Origin: Typhlomys cinereus
Lineage: Eukaryota > Chordata > Mammalia > Rodentia > Platacanthomyidae
Direction of reading: 5' to 3'
Assembly (NCBI GenBank): GCA_023101885.1
Contig: JALPQD010000026.1
Location: forward strand, 11,260,889-11,324,888
Length of the DNA: 64,000 bases
Made by a program: the position numbers and the translations under genes. The notes below the pieces were generated by a model. It made no database searches and was not told where the DNA came from. It saw nothing but the letters and a program-made list of their open reading frames with translations. This document shows positions 34,303-45,233 of this stretch, piece after piece; position 1 is the stretch's first letter; every line of letters begins with the position of its first letter.

Positions 34303-34530
34303 ACTAGGGCCGATGAGATGGCGCAAGGACTCTAGCTGCTTGTGTGCAAATCTGGCAACCTGCATTCTGTCCTTGAATCCACACAGTGGAAGGAGAGGAC
34401 CCACACCCGAAGTGGCTGTACCACTTTCGAATCTAGCAGTGATGCCCACAAGTGCCAGCACTTGGTGCTACCAGCATTGTCTGTCCTGGTGGTCCTGATT
34501 CTGTGTCTGTCCTACAGTAAACATGCACGT
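34303..34530 (+). repeat. B2/B3-type SINE, diverged
   Basis: GGGCCGATGAGATGGCGCAA at the head, TCCTTGAATCCACACAGTGG and GGAAGGAGAGGACCCACAC in the body. This is a classic B2/B3 layout rather than the window's B2-like subfamily. Confidence 0.6.
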
Positions 34531-34534
34531 GCCC

Positions 34535-34650
34535 TGTACTAGTAAGGGTTCTGTAGAAGGACAGAACCAGTGGAATGAATATATAAAAGGGAATCTATTG
34601 GGTTGACTTACAAGATAAGATCTAGGTAGTCCAGCAAAGGTTGCCAGTAC
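34535..34650 (-). repeat. LTR-type dispersed repeat fragment
   Basis: AGTAAGGGTTCTGTAGAAGG, ACAGAACCAGTGGAATGAAT and CTATTGGGTTGACTTACAAG match the antisense polyadenylation side of a common rodent LTR-like repeat. Truncated. Confidence 0.5.
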
Positions 34651-34779
34651 CTGCTCAGTCTGGAAGCATCTATCTACCGCTGAGCTACATTCCCCACACT
34701 CTCAGTAATATTTCATATCATATCACATTTTGATACTCAGGTACTTGCATTACATTATGATTTAAATGCAAGATGCCCA

Positions 34780-35110
34780 CGTGAGGCATGGTACCAACAT
34801 CGTCTCTATCTTTTCTGGTGACGTATCTGCTCAAGATTCTGTTCATGTTTAACTGGTTTGTTTTATTCCTTATGGTGGGCTTTTGCGAGCTTGCAATATG
34901 GTCTAGATACAGAATTCTTCTTTGGCTATGTGGTTTGAAATATTTTCTCCTAGACTGGATTTTTTTTATTAGTCTCTTGACAGCAGTTATGCAGAGCAAT
35001 AGCTATTAAATTTGTGAAATTATTTTTTGATGCTGTGGGTCATGTTCTTGGAGTCTTTCTTACTTTCTGCCTAAACCTAGGTCATGACAATTTTCTATTC
35101 AAAGTTTTAG
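34780..35110 (-). repeat. Ancient L1M fragment, antisense
   Basis: TCTTTTCTGGTGACGTATCT, TTGCGAGCTTGCAATATGG, GAAATATTTTCTCCTAGACT and AACCTAGGTCATGACAATTT follow the order of antisense L1M LINEs. Confidence 0.7.
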
Positions 35111-35303
35111 AGTCTTGTGAGGAATGTATTGACTTTTGCGGGGCAAAGGAAGTGAGGACTCTGTAGTTAGACCTATGCATTTCAAGAAGCTATAGGGAGC
35201 CTCTGAATATCATGGCTATGAATATCTGTCCATAACATACATGCACAGTCATGGTCATTCCAAGTTGTTCAACACTTAAAATTCAAACAAGAAGATATAA
35301 TAA

Positions 35304-35523
35304 GGGCTGGAGAGATGGCTCAGAGGTCACCTTTGCCTCACAAGCAAAAGGACCTGAGTTTGGATCCCAGATCCTATGTTTTTAAAAAGTGCACAGAAAT
35401 GGAGGTGGCCTGCACCTCCCACTTCCTGTCCTGCAAGATGGAGCCTGGGAAAAACCAAAGCAAAACAATAAGGAAGTAGAGCAATCGAGAATGATCCTGA
35501 AGTCCCCCTTGGGCCTCCAAAGG

Positions 35524-35560
<37 letters not shown>
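35304..35560 (+). repeat. B2-like SINE with (CA)n tail
   Basis: GGGCTGGAGAGATGGCTCAG head, AGCAAAAGGACCTGAGTTTG, CCCAGATCC, CTGCAAGATGGAGCCTGGG and CCTTGGGCCTCCAAAGG, then about 17 CA units. Near full length, plus orientation. Confidence 0.9.
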
Positions 35561-35561
<1 letters not shown>

Positions 35562-35629
35562 AGCAAGTTACTTCTACACATTAGGTTAGTCTTGGTCAGT
35601 TTTCCCTTCACTGATAAGAACAATCTGGC

Positions 35630-35932
35630 AGGTGTAACTTAAGGCAGGAAAGGGTATTTTGGCCGACGGCTTGGAAGGATGGTTCTCACCATGGGAAAAC
35701 CATAGGCACCACACCCTCTGTGTATCGCGACGAAGGCTTGTGATTCGCTCACCTTCCTCTTTACATTCAGTCCAGGACGTCAGCCCGGGAAAGGTACCAT
35801 CCACTTCCTTGCAGGGTGGTCTTCCCACCTCGATTCACCTGATCAACAAAAACTGTCACACGTGTACACGGAGGCTAAATCACCGCCCCCCTCCCCCATA
35901 TCAATCTCTTCTGCTGGTGGCTCCAGATTGTA
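35630..35932 (-). repeat. LTR-type dispersed repeat, antisense
   Basis: GTAACTTAAGGCAGGAAAGG, TTTACATTCAGTCCAGGACG and GGTGGTCTTCCCACCTCG occur in the order of a common rodent LTR-like repeat read antisense. Exact family uncertain. Confidence 0.55.
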
Positions 35933-36459
35933 TCTAGCTGACGGTTCCCGGTCACCTGGCTCCACGGCCAGTCACCGAGAAGCTACCCATAGTCCTTTGC
36001 ACTCACCAGGTCAGCCCTGCGCGCTCCGCCACAAAGCTGTTCACGCGTTAAGGGGCGGGGCCTGCTCCAGTTTGACCGACGTGCTGCTCAAGAGTTGGTA
36101 CGGGGACTGCATCGCACGGCTCCATCTGGAAGACTGAGATCTCAAGCACATTTTCTCACAGGAGCGTGCATTTAAGTCACACGCTCATTCTCACAGCTAC
36201 TCTGGGGTACCCCTTCTTCGAGTGTCTCCTGATCCCTACTTAAAGCTCTCAACGCTGAGACCCTGATGAGAAGGGATATGAGGTTCGGTGATGGTCAATG
36301 CTGATTGGATTTGGGGTCACCCAGGAGACAGGCTCTGGGCTTCTCTGCGAGGGGGTGTCTGCAGAGGGTGGGCTGAGGAGGGAAGACACACCCGATGGTG
36401 GAAGGTCCCCGAATAAACAAAGAGGAGCAAAGGAGAAAGTGAACTGAGCTCTCTTTCTC
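35933..36459. other. Unique GC-richer sequence upstream of a minisatellite
   Basis: CpGs are more frequent than the window average near 36020-36120, with a GGGGCGGGGCC word (SP1-like) at about 36052. No exon or transcription start can be supported. Confidence 0.35.
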
Positions 36460-37195
36460 TGTGTGATTCCTGCTGGCCTGTGTCCCGCCCCTGCTGGCCT
36501 GTGACCTGTGACCCGCCCCTGCTGCCCCTGCTGGCCTGTGACCCGCCCCTGCTGGCCTGTGACCCGCCCCTGCTGCCCTGTGACCCGCCCCTGCTGCCCT
36601 GTGACCCGCCCTTGCTGCCCTGTGACCTGTGACCCGCCCCTGCTGCCCTGTGACCTGTGACCCGCCCCTGCTGGCCTGTGACCCGCCCCCTGCTGCCCTG
36701 TGACCCGCTCCTGCTGCCCTGCGACCCGCCGCTGCTGCCCTGCAACCGCCCCTGCTGCCCTGTGACCCGCCCCCTGCTGCCCTGTGACCCGCCCTCTGCT
36801 GCCCTGTGACCCGCCCCTGCTGCCCCTGCTGCCCTGTGACCCGCCCCTGCTGCCCTGTGACCCGCCCTCTGCTGCCCTGTGACCCGCCCCTGCTGCCCTG
36901 TGACCCACCCCTGCTGCCCTGTGACCCGCCCCCTGCTGCCCTGTGACCCCCCGCTGGCCTGTGACCCGCCCCTGCTGGCCTGTGACCCCCCTGCTGCCCC
37001 TGCTGCCCTGTGACCCGCCCCTGCTGCCCCTGCTGCCCCTGCTGCTCCTGCTGCCCTGCGACCCACCCCTGCTGCCCTGCGACCCGCCCCCTGCTGGCCG
37101 TGACCCGCCCCCTGCTGGCCTGTGACCCGCCCCTGCTGCCCTGTGACCCGTGACCCTGCTGCCCCTGCTGCCCTGTGACCGCCCCTCCCGCCCGT
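36460..37195. repeat. 21-bp GC-rich minisatellite, quadruplex-prone
   Basis: About 730 bases of CTGCTGCCCTGTGACCCGCC-type units, mostly 21 bases with some 22-base or shortened copies. Each unit carries C runs of three or more and one CpG. On the minus strand, adjacent units fit a G-quadruplex pattern (GGGCGGGTCACAGGG then CAGCAGGGG). The unit lacks stop codons, so overlapping frames of 322 and 306 codons appear on the minus strand; they are artefacts of the repeat, not proteins. Confidence 0.95.
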
Positions 37196-37234
37196 GCTGC
37201 TGTGGCTTCTCCACCATGATAGGCTAGGAGGCAA

Positions 37235-37442
37235 CATAAGCCCTCCCTTCCTCCGTTCTTCCCTCCCTTCCTTCCTCCCTTCTTTCCTCCATCTCTCCCT
37301 TCTCTCCTTCCCTCCTTCCTTTCCTCCTTTCCTTCTTTTTTTCTTTCCTTCCTTCCTCTCTTCCTCCTTCCCTCTCTCCTTTCCTCTCTCCTTCCCTCCT
37401 TCCTTTTCTTCTCTTCTTTCCTTCTTTTCCTTCCTTCCTTAA
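37235..37442. repeat. Polypyrimidine (CTTCC/CCTTT) tract
   Basis: About 205 bases of C and T with almost no purines, built from TTCC and CTCC words. It lies 40 bases after the 21-bp minisatellite. Confidence 0.95.
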
Positions 37443-37627
37443 GCTGCTCTGTTCAGGAAGTAACCAACACATACCCTCTGCCTTCGTTCCACCTCCGATA
37501 TGGATACCATGTGTAACAAAGGCGGTTTCTTGTACTTTCCTCCCTTTCTTCTTTGGGGGCAGGATGAAAACTGACCAGTGAGGACCCTGAATATCAGAGA
37601 GAAGACCTCGGTGTTCTCATAGTAGTG
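37443..37627. other. Unique spacer between two low-complexity arrays
   Basis: About 185 bases with no recognisable feature. Confidence 0.4.
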
Positions 37628-38195
37628 TGAATATGTGTGTATGTATGTATGTGTGTGCGTGTGTTCATCTATAATGTATGTAGGTATATGTGTGTGCTAT
37701 ATGTGGTATGTATGTGTGCTGTATGTGTACATGTGTGTAGAGTGTATGTGGTATGTACGTATGTGTATGTGTGTGCATCTATAGTATGTGTATATGTATG
37801 TATGCTGCATGTATGCATGTATATAGTGTGCAGTATGTGTACATGTATAGTGTGTGTATGTATGTTCTTATGCTGTTTGTATACATGTGTGTTTACAGAG
37901 TGTGTATTTATGTGTGCTGTATGTGTGTCTATAGTGTGTGTTATGTATGTATGTGTGTTGTATGTATACATGTGTGTAGTTATGTGTGCTGTATGTGTAC
38001 ATGTATATAGTATGTATCTGTACGTGTGTATAGTGTATGTATATGTGTGTGTGCTGTATGTGTGTGTCTATAGTATGTGTGTGACATGTGTATGTGTGTG
38101 CTGCATGTCTACGTGTGTGTCTACAGTGTGTGGTATGTTTGTATATGGTGTGTGTGTAGTGTGTGATGTGTGTGTGTATGTGTGTGTGTACATGT
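37628..38195. repeat. Degenerate TG/TA-rich array
   Basis: About 570 bases of TGTGTG, TATGTA and GTATGT words, including recurring TGTGCTGTATGTGTAC-type phrases about 30-60 bases apart. The Cys/Val/Tyr-rich open frame of 186 codons is compositional. Confidence 0.93.
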
Positions 38196-38324
38196 AAGCA
38201 TTAGATACAGTAGCAGACCTGGGATAGAATAAGCATGATGCCCAGTCCTTTCCTTGTGCTCCTGGGGTGCTGTGTATCCATTAGACATAGGCGAAATATA
38301 AGCAAGAAGACAGACTGTGATGTG

Positions 38325-38410
38325 ACAAAGGTCATATAGGCATGGCGCCCAGCACCTGGCAAAGGTCATATAAGCATGGTGCTGGGTATTTACTGGCAAA
38401 GGCATCCTGC
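38325..38410. repeat. Short tandem duplication with AAAGGTCA
   Basis: CAAAGGTCATATAGGCATGG at 38325 recurs as CAAAGGTCATATAAGCATGG at about 38360, and CAAAGGCATCC starts at about 38397. The period is about 35-37 bases. The rest of 38196-38640 shows nothing recognisable. Confidence 0.75.
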
Positions 38411-38669
38411 CCTGACCTCAGGCCGTCAGTTTGGGCATGGCTGTGCTCACAACAGTACTGTCAGGAATTTGGCCCATCTGATCACACCCAGCCTTCTTCT
38501 GGATATCAGGAGAGGAGATGAGCAGACCCTGATCTGACAGGAGCCTCAGGGGTCATCCTCCTGTGGACCAACGGGATGGTGACATTGCCAATCACAGACG
38601 TCCGGTTTCCTGTCTGAAACCAAGTGTGCTCTGTGGGCTTCCAGAAACTTCGCTAAACATTTAAAAATT

Positions 38670-38785
38670 AAAGGGAGTGAATGAAGAGAAAGGGGGAGAG
38701 AGAGAAGGACGGGGAAGAGAGTAGAGGAAGGAGAAGGGAAGGGGGGACAGATAAAGAGAGATGAGAGAGAAAGAGAGAGAGATTT
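38670..38785. repeat. GAGA/GGGAA purine-rich tract
   Basis: Mostly G and A on the plus strand over about 115 bases. Confidence 0.85.
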
Positions 38786-40104
38786 GTCTTCTCAATTCTT
38801 TGTTACATGTTTTTCTTGTGGTGTTCAAGTCTGAGAAGCCCGTTGGGCCATGAGGCATGTTCACATCCTGACTATATTTAGAAGCTCAGAATGCGTGTTT
38901 TCATGGTGCCTGAGGAATCCAAACTTCTTTTTTCTTTCTCAGAGAAGACAGAAATGTATTTTCCCCCACGGAGGAAGTGCAGACGTTTTGAGGTGGAGAT
39001 TAAGCCTTTCTCCCAAACACAGGGGCTCCCGTCGGGTCTCTGGGTCGGGAGATTTCAGTCACTTTTAAAAATCGTTAGCATGCGGCATTTGCTGGTTTTG
39101 TAAATAATTTAGAGAACTTGTGACCTGGGAGCTTTCATGGAGCTGATGTAACTGTTCTGGAAGCCGCTTGACTTGAACTTGAGACTTGCTTGCGCACAGC
39201 TGCGTTTTGTCCACAGTCAACAGCAGTTTGGACCCCGAAAGCTGGGGTGGAAAAGGAGGAGAAAGTAATGAAATCAGAACCACCCTGGGCTTTCTTAAGC
39301 TGCAGTTCCACACTTCGGCCACCAGGTGTCCGTCTTCACACAAGCAGCCCGACTTAGAGGATGCTGTGCTAGTGGGATTTGTTTTAAAAAACCAAGCATT
39401 TTGCAGGACTGTGGTTCAAATTGGTGTGAAGGGCCAACACAAAGGGAGATCTCAAAAAGCCAAGGTAAACAACGAAACTTTCTCATTTAAGTGTTTAAGA
39501 AGAATAAGCAGTGGTCTTGGGGAGATCTTTGGAAGAATTATTTGGAACAATAAGTAGCTATGAAAGAAAAGCAAATTAGTTTTTTTATAAGTCTCATCGC
39601 ACATTTAACAACTCGCTTTCTTCCTTAGCTGGTTTTTACTTTCAATTCTTGACCATGATACAGTTGACAAGTATCTCTGTTGGGAAGTTCAGAAAAATGT
39701 GTTTCCTCCAGAGTTGGGAGTGGCATTGTGATAGACTTAGGGAACCCAAGCACAAGTCAGAATTTACAGTCTGTGTGTTTTGATTTGATCCTTGGGAATG
39801 CAGCTTGTCTTTAGAATCTGTGAAGAGATTCTTCACATTAAGCAGTTTCAGAGATATCTCTAGTTCTATTTGGCTTTGCTTCAAGTTACTCAAAAGATAA
39901 TTTCTACCAGTTTAGGTCTTTTTGGGGGTCTTTGCCGCTCCCAAAGGGAAAATTCCTGAGAGTTCCAAATATACCTCTGTATACTTTTGATAAAATTATA
40001 CAGAGACGTGCTCAAAATATCAACAAATTTGGCAGGGGTAATTTACTGGAAATAATTGCTATCCTACATACTGTGATAGTGGAGACTGAGACGGCCAGAA
40101 GGGG
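38786..40104. other. Unique sequence, partly a candidate conserved element
   Basis: No dispersed repeat or gene recognised over about 1.3 kb. The part at about 39060-39240 (GTTAGCATGCGG, GTAAATAATTTAGAG, a TGATGTAACTG word) has mixed, non-repetitive composition. Calling it constrained is only a guess. A plus-strand open frame at 39186-39557 is unrecognised. Confidence 0.3.
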
Positions 40105-40232
40105 CTGGCAAGATGGCTCAGTGGGTAAGTCACCTACTCACAAGCCTGGTGACCTGAGTTCAATTCCTGAAAGCCCACTTGATGGAAAGAGAGCTGAAAG
40201 TTGTCCCCTGACCTCCACGTATCTGATCTTAT

Positions 40233-40282
<50 letters not shown>
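40105..40282 (+). repeat. B3/B2-type SINE with (TC)n tail
   Basis: GGGCTGGCAAGATGGCTCAG, TGGTGACCTGAGTTCAATTC, then TTGTCCCCTGACCTCCACG and about 24 TC units at 40235-40282. Plus orientation. Confidence 0.85.
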
Positions 40283-40285
<3 letters not shown>

Positions 40286-41300
40286 GGTTTTTGCAAAAAG
40301 AATGCTGTCCTTAGAATCACTGACCCTTTCTTACCGCTAATTTTCATTTGTGGTCTTCAATGCTACTGGGACATTAAAATCAGCTTGTCCAAAAAAAATG
40401 GTGATGTCCATCTTCTTGGGGTCTTCTTGGCATTGTCCCTGGTGAATGGTTCCCAATCTTGGTCCTTCAGATATTGTTAGCTGTACTTTTTCCATGATAT
40501 TCCTCCTGGATTCCTCCGGAATTTTGTGTTCCTGGCATGATTTCTTCTGAGCCACTTGCGTGTTTATTATTTTTAAAATAATATACGGTGTTCTCCAGGC
40601 TGTGGCTAAACTTAAAATGATGATACTTAAGTCTGCTTCCTCAAAAAGTTATTAAACCAGCAAAAAGAAATCTATAATCAATTTCTTAAATATACGTTGG
40701 TCCCATTGAATACAATGGAAATGCCTTGCTGCTTGTTTGTGATATAAAATGAGTCTCTGTTTTGTCAGTCATGTAACATGCTTGCGATATATGATCATTG
40801 TGTTTGGAAAGCCTTGTCATCAAACCCCATGACTAATGAGTCCTATCATAGAAGCAGCAGTGAGCTACAGATTTGCATAAAATCACTATGTCATGGATCT
40901 TTCTAGCTTTATTGAACTGATGGCTGTCAACAGAGAGACCCAAGGATTGTTTTACCCATTCTACAGAAAGAAAAAAATTAGAAATTCCTCTTGAGAGCTT
41001 TTCTTGACTTGACTCAAGTTGCCTGGTTATAATTTTTTTAGCTTTATTATTACCTGTAAGTCGTTACATCTGTTTCCAAAGTGCTCTGGAAGAATTAGCA
41101 GGAAGCAGGTTCTGCCATTGAAACTCCCTCCCTTCCCAGCATGGAGTCTACCGTGACCAGTGAGTAGAGGGCAGAAAGACAAGCAGCACAAGCCTGGAGA
41201 AGAAACCTCCCAGTGCTTGGGAAACTACTGGAGCAAAGCATAGAACGTCCATCCCTCTCTTTCATCAATGAGCAACTCTTCAAATTCCCGGTATGCAGGG
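40283..41300. other. Unique AT-rich sequence, no gene recognised
   Basis: About 1 kb with no named repeat identified. Confidence 0.4.
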
Positions 41301-41301
41301 C

Positions 41302-41640
41302 TGGCAAGATGAGTCAGCAGGTAAACTGCTTGCCCTGCAAACAAGAGGGCTAGGTGTCCAGTCGCTAGAGCCTAGTAAATGCGGAGTGAGCGGATCAGCC
41401 CACCTGTAACTCCAGCCCTGGAAGGCAGAGACTAGGGATCCTCGGAGCAAGCTTGGAAAGCCAGACAGTCATATTGATGAGTTCTGGGTTTGATTAGCAA
41501 TCCTGCCAAAATAATAAGGTAGAAGAGCTACAGAGAATAATTACATATGTCAATCTCAGGCCTTGCATACATATTCACACATTCACACACACACATGAAC
41601 ACACACACACCCTCACATGAACATGAAAATGAAGAAACTC
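41302..41640 (+). repeat. B3-type SINE with CA-rich tail
   Basis: GGGCTGGCAAGATGAGTCAG head, CCTGTAACTCCAGCCCTGGA body, and a degenerate CACA tail after TCAGGCCTTGCATAC. Diverged, plus orientation. Confidence 0.65.
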
Positions 41641-41699
41641 CTTTTAAAGTTTTTTTTTAAATGCTAGTGAATCTATCATGTGATACTCAAAATCTACGA

Positions 41700-42860
41700 G
41701 GAAAGCAATATCTCCCAAAGTGCTATTAGAAAGAAAAACCTCAAAGACTCCCAAATCAAACAAACATTTACCATAGATACTGGCTGCCTTCCAGAACCCA
41801 ACAGTAGCACACTGTGGTGAAAGACACCACACAGAGGATCACGGGACATGGGAGAAGCAGAGGAAATGGAGGGAGCATCCGCTACACGGGTTGGCCCCAC
41901 AGAGCCAGAACGTGTGAGGGAGGAACCAGGGAGAAACGCGTCCTCGCCTCGCTTTGTTAGGGTACTGCAAAGTGTAACAACAACTCTCTCAGGAGAGTCC
42001 AGTAGTGCCTATGGGGGCACTATGGGGGGTTCGCCAATTGCTTTCTAATTGGCACTGGGCCTTGTTTCCCAGCAGGGAACATGCTGGTACTGTAAAACAA
42101 CCCAGATACCCATAGATAGGGAGACCACAGGCCCTGGGAGGGACACACTTCTTAGTGTTAAATACTTGATGACAAGCTGCCATCTACTTGCTTATCATTA
42201 TAGCCACAGATCAAAGAAGCAGGAAGCACTGGACCAAGAAGTATCCCTGCACAATGGAAGATGCACAGAGAACCACAACTGGCCAAAGTACAAAGGAAAA
42301 GGGACTATGGGTAGCTCAGGGCCCATTCGGGACCCCTAAACCGCTCCCCATCCCAAGGATCATGGAACCCTGAGAAAGAGAAGGTGATAAGAATGTAAAG
42401 CTGGAGGATGAAGGAGATAATGTCAGTCTCCTCTGTTTAGATCAAGGCTGCCATATCCAAGAACTCCGTGCAATGGTGTCTACTTCTCTAGACCTCCACA
42501 ATAGCTGGTCAATCAACATTTTGCCATGGAAGAGAAGGGACGATCCCATGAGGTGATGCTGCCCTGAGAGACTGTATGGGCTTGGTGTCGAACAGGGGAG
42601 GGGGAACCTCTATATTCTATACTCCACAGTCTGCCCACCGTAGACCATTCACACTCTGGCAACATTCAGGTCTTAGCTAGTACAGGTGTCCCACAGTGGA
42701 TCTCACATACAAAGGGATGTGGGAGAGGGAGGGAAACTGGCTGGAGGGGACAACAGGTGGATGGGATGGGATGAGGTGGGGGCAAGGAGTATGTGATGGA
42801 AACACATAAATTCATTAATATAATTAAAGATGAAAATGTGGAAAAATAAAAACCAGTGCA
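41700..42860 (+). repeat. Older rodent L1 3' region (Lx-like)
   Basis: GAATGTAAAGCTGGAGGATG, GACCTCCACAATAGCTGG and GGTGTCCCACAGTGG precede a G-rich polypurine stretch (GGGAGAGGGAGGGAAACTGG, 42720-42785) and an A-rich end. This is the layout of older rodent L1 3' ends. The left boundary is uncertain; no target duplication was found. Confidence 0.5.
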
Positions 42861-42924
42861 TGTTCTTTCTGCACACACTGAGACGATCACAGGAGTTTTT
42901 GCTTGATTTATTTCTCCAGTGATA

Positions 42925-43680
42925 CACAGATAGCCAAAAACTGACCCAACCTTGTATTCCCAGAATATGTTGAGCTAGCTGTTGTTTATTCCCTTATTCA
43001 AATTTTTAATTACTGCCTTGTTCAAAATTTTATTTGCTAATGTTTTTCCTTAGTTTTTTTGTGTCTGTATTTATGAAAAGATGCTTTTCTGAATCCTTTT
43101 TAGGGTGTTGTTTTATTGCTTATTTGTGATGCAGTTTACACATAGGAATATTATATGAAAATGGAATTATTGTTTCATAATATTTTAATAACTCATAATT
43201 CTCTTTGTTACCCATGGCAGCCTTGAATTATTTTAAATAATCACATGTTTCAGGGAATCTACCTATTTTAAAAAATATATTCAGCTAAACTTTCAATATC
43301 TTAACCTTTTAAAAATTTTGATAGATCAGTAACTATGTCTTTTCTTTTCTTCCTTTTTATTATAATTTGCTTCAACATCTCCCTTCTATTATCAGATCAA
43401 TCTTATCCATGTTTATGTCTTTACAGGGACTCTATTTTTGCCTAATTTCATCCTTTCCCACATCATTGTCTTATACTTAAAATAACTGATTTCATTTATA
43501 TCACTTCATTATTTACTTCATTACTTCATCTCCTCATTTATTTTTTCTAATTTGATCATTGGCCCTTAACTAATCAATTTTTTTAACTAATCAAAAATTT
43601 TTTTCTTTTCTAATGTTTTAAGGATTTGTATTTTTTATTAAGTATTACTATATTTAGTTAAATCTTTTTATTTGTTGATT
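42925..43680 (-). repeat. Old L1 ORF2-region fragment, antisense (probable)
   Basis: AACCTTGTATTCCCAGAATA, then ATTTGCTAATGTTTTTCC and GTGTCTGTATTTATGAAAAG resemble antisense L1 ORF2 sequence. The remaining T-rich part fits but is too diverged to be sure. No open frame survives. Confidence 0.4.
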
Positions 43681-43684
43681 TTTG

Positions 43685-43830
43685 TTTTGATTTCTGAAAC
43701 AGAGTCTTATTGATTAGCCAGGACAGCATGGAACTTGCTGTGTAACTCAGGCTGGACTTGAACTCACAACAATCCTCCAGCATCGGCTTTCCTGGTGCTG
43801 GGGTCAGAAGCCTGAGCCATCAAAGTGCAC
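43685..43830 (-). repeat. B1 SINE, antisense
   Basis: AACAGAGTCTTATTGATTAG, AACTCAGGCTGGACTTGAAC and TTTCCTGGTGCTGGGGTCAG are the reverse complement of a diverged B1. Confidence 0.8.
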
Positions 43831-44149
43831 AGCTAAATGTCACACAGTTTCAAAGTGGTGCTTTCAGAATCCTCTGCTCCATGCACTAATTCCCACTAAA
43901 GATGTTAATTTTTAAGACGTGTTTCAAATTCTTTCCAAGCTCACGAACTCTAAAATAAAGTTCCAACGACTGACTCTTGGAAAGGAATGAGACAGCAGAA
44001 AGCAAATCATCACCAATTGTACATTTTGTAAATAAAGTTTTATTGACACACATCCTTGTTCATTAACTGTGGTCTTTGGGTGCTTCCGCCACATTGCACT
44101 CAACCATCATGTCTCCCGAGGTCGCCCTAGACTGTGACATTGTGTTAGA
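43831..44149. other. Unique sequence
   Basis: Nothing recognisable. A TGTAAATAAAG word (44028-44038) has no associated element. Confidence 0.35.
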
Positions 44150-44370
44150 TGTTTTAGTTTTTCCTGTGGAGTGAGAGGTCAAACCTAGGACTTCTTCCAT
44201 GTTAGGCATGTACTGAGTACACCCCAAATCTCTTTTTGATTATTTTGAGATAGACTCTCATGAAGTTGCCTAGGATGGCTTTGGACTTACTCTATGGACC
44301 AAGCAGACTCGTGATTTTTCTGCCTCATCCTTCCAGGTAGCTGGGATTGCAAACCTGCCCCGTCGAATCT
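44150..44370 (-). repeat. B4/ID_B1-type composite SINE, antisense
   Basis: ACCTAGGACTTCTTCCATGT (ID-like part) is followed by TTTTGAGATAGACTCTCATG and AGGTAGCTGGGATTGCAAAC (B1-like part). This is the antisense order of a rodent B4 composite. Confidence 0.6.
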
Positions 44371-44427
44371 AGGTAGGTTTTTCTTATTTTAAATGATCCC
44401 AACACATCTGGGGCATGCTAGTTATTT

Positions 44428-44728
44428 TGTGGTACTTTTTTTTTCTACATGTGTACATGCATATGCAGGTGCACATATGTGTGGTTTGTCTGTATGTATC
44501 AGAGGGCATCACGTGCCTGTATAGGAGAGTGACTGTGAGAATCATCCTATACTTCTCTGCCTCCTATTTGCTTTGCTTTAAGGTTTCCCAGGATCTAATT
44601 TCCAAGGCCGGAAGTGCAGGCTGCCACCATTTTTGCCCAGCATTTTTATGTGGGAACTGTGGATCCAAACTCAGGTCGTTCTGCTTGTAAAGCAGAAGCT
44701 TGCAAGTCCTGAGCCATCTCTCCAGCCC
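44428..44728 (-). repeat. B2-like SINE, antisense; left arm of a near-perfect inverted repeat
   Basis: From TTTTGTGGTACTTTTTTTTT to the terminal CCATCTCTCCAGCCC. The first 215 or so bases (44428-44642) are about 95 percent identical to the reverse complement of 45009-45224, including the CA-rich tail and the GTGGTAC flank. Confidence 0.88.
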
Positions 44729-45000
44729 ATGGCACAGTTCTTAATTATCAACTCTGTCTGATACTTTTCTTATGTAGACTGGCATTATGAGTTTTGTGAA
44801 GTGGTAAGATCCACCTACACAAAAGACAGTGTTAGGGATGTGACAGATCACTGATGATCTATACCTTCTTACCTATAGGTAGGAAGATAGTACATCAAAG
44901 TACTCTGTTGGTAGCTGTTATTATACCTTAGAATGGGCAGAATGGGCATTTACAGTGGAAACCTTTGGGTCTAAAGCTGGATGAGTGAAGGGAAATGCAC
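44729..45000. other. Unique spacer inside the inverted SINE pair
   Basis: About 270 bases without recognisable feature, between the two SINE arms. Confidence 0.4.
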
Positions 45001-45224
45001 ATATCAGTGGGGGGCAAAATGGCAGCAGCCTGCACTTCCGGCCTTGGAAATTAGATCCTAGGGAAACCTTAAAGCAAAGCAAAAAGGAGGCAGAGAAGTA
45101 TAGGATGATTCTCACAGTCACTCTCCTCCACAGGCACGTGATGCCCTCTGATACATACAGACATACCACACATATGTGCACCTGCATATGCATGTACACA
45201 TGTAGGAAAAAAAAGTACCACAAA
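45001..45224 (+). repeat. B2-like SINE body, head-truncated; right arm of the inverted repeat
   Basis: CAGCCTGCACTTCCGGCCTT, the AAAGCAAAGCAAAAAGG block, TCCTCCACAGGCACGTG, then a shared tail ending GTACCACAAAA. The head is absent; the sequence diverges from the partner's complement left of about 45009. Confidence 0.88.
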
Positions 45225-45233
45225 AATGTGTTT

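Noticed and set aside
36249..37217. 322- and 306-codon open frames on the minus strand, rich in Gly, Arg, Ser and Gln
   Set aside because: Both run through the 21-bp minisatellite, whose unit has no stop in several frames. The frames overlap each other and encode only the repeat.
37637..38197. 186-codon Cys/Val/Tyr-rich frame
   Set aside because: Compositional outcome of the TG/TA array.
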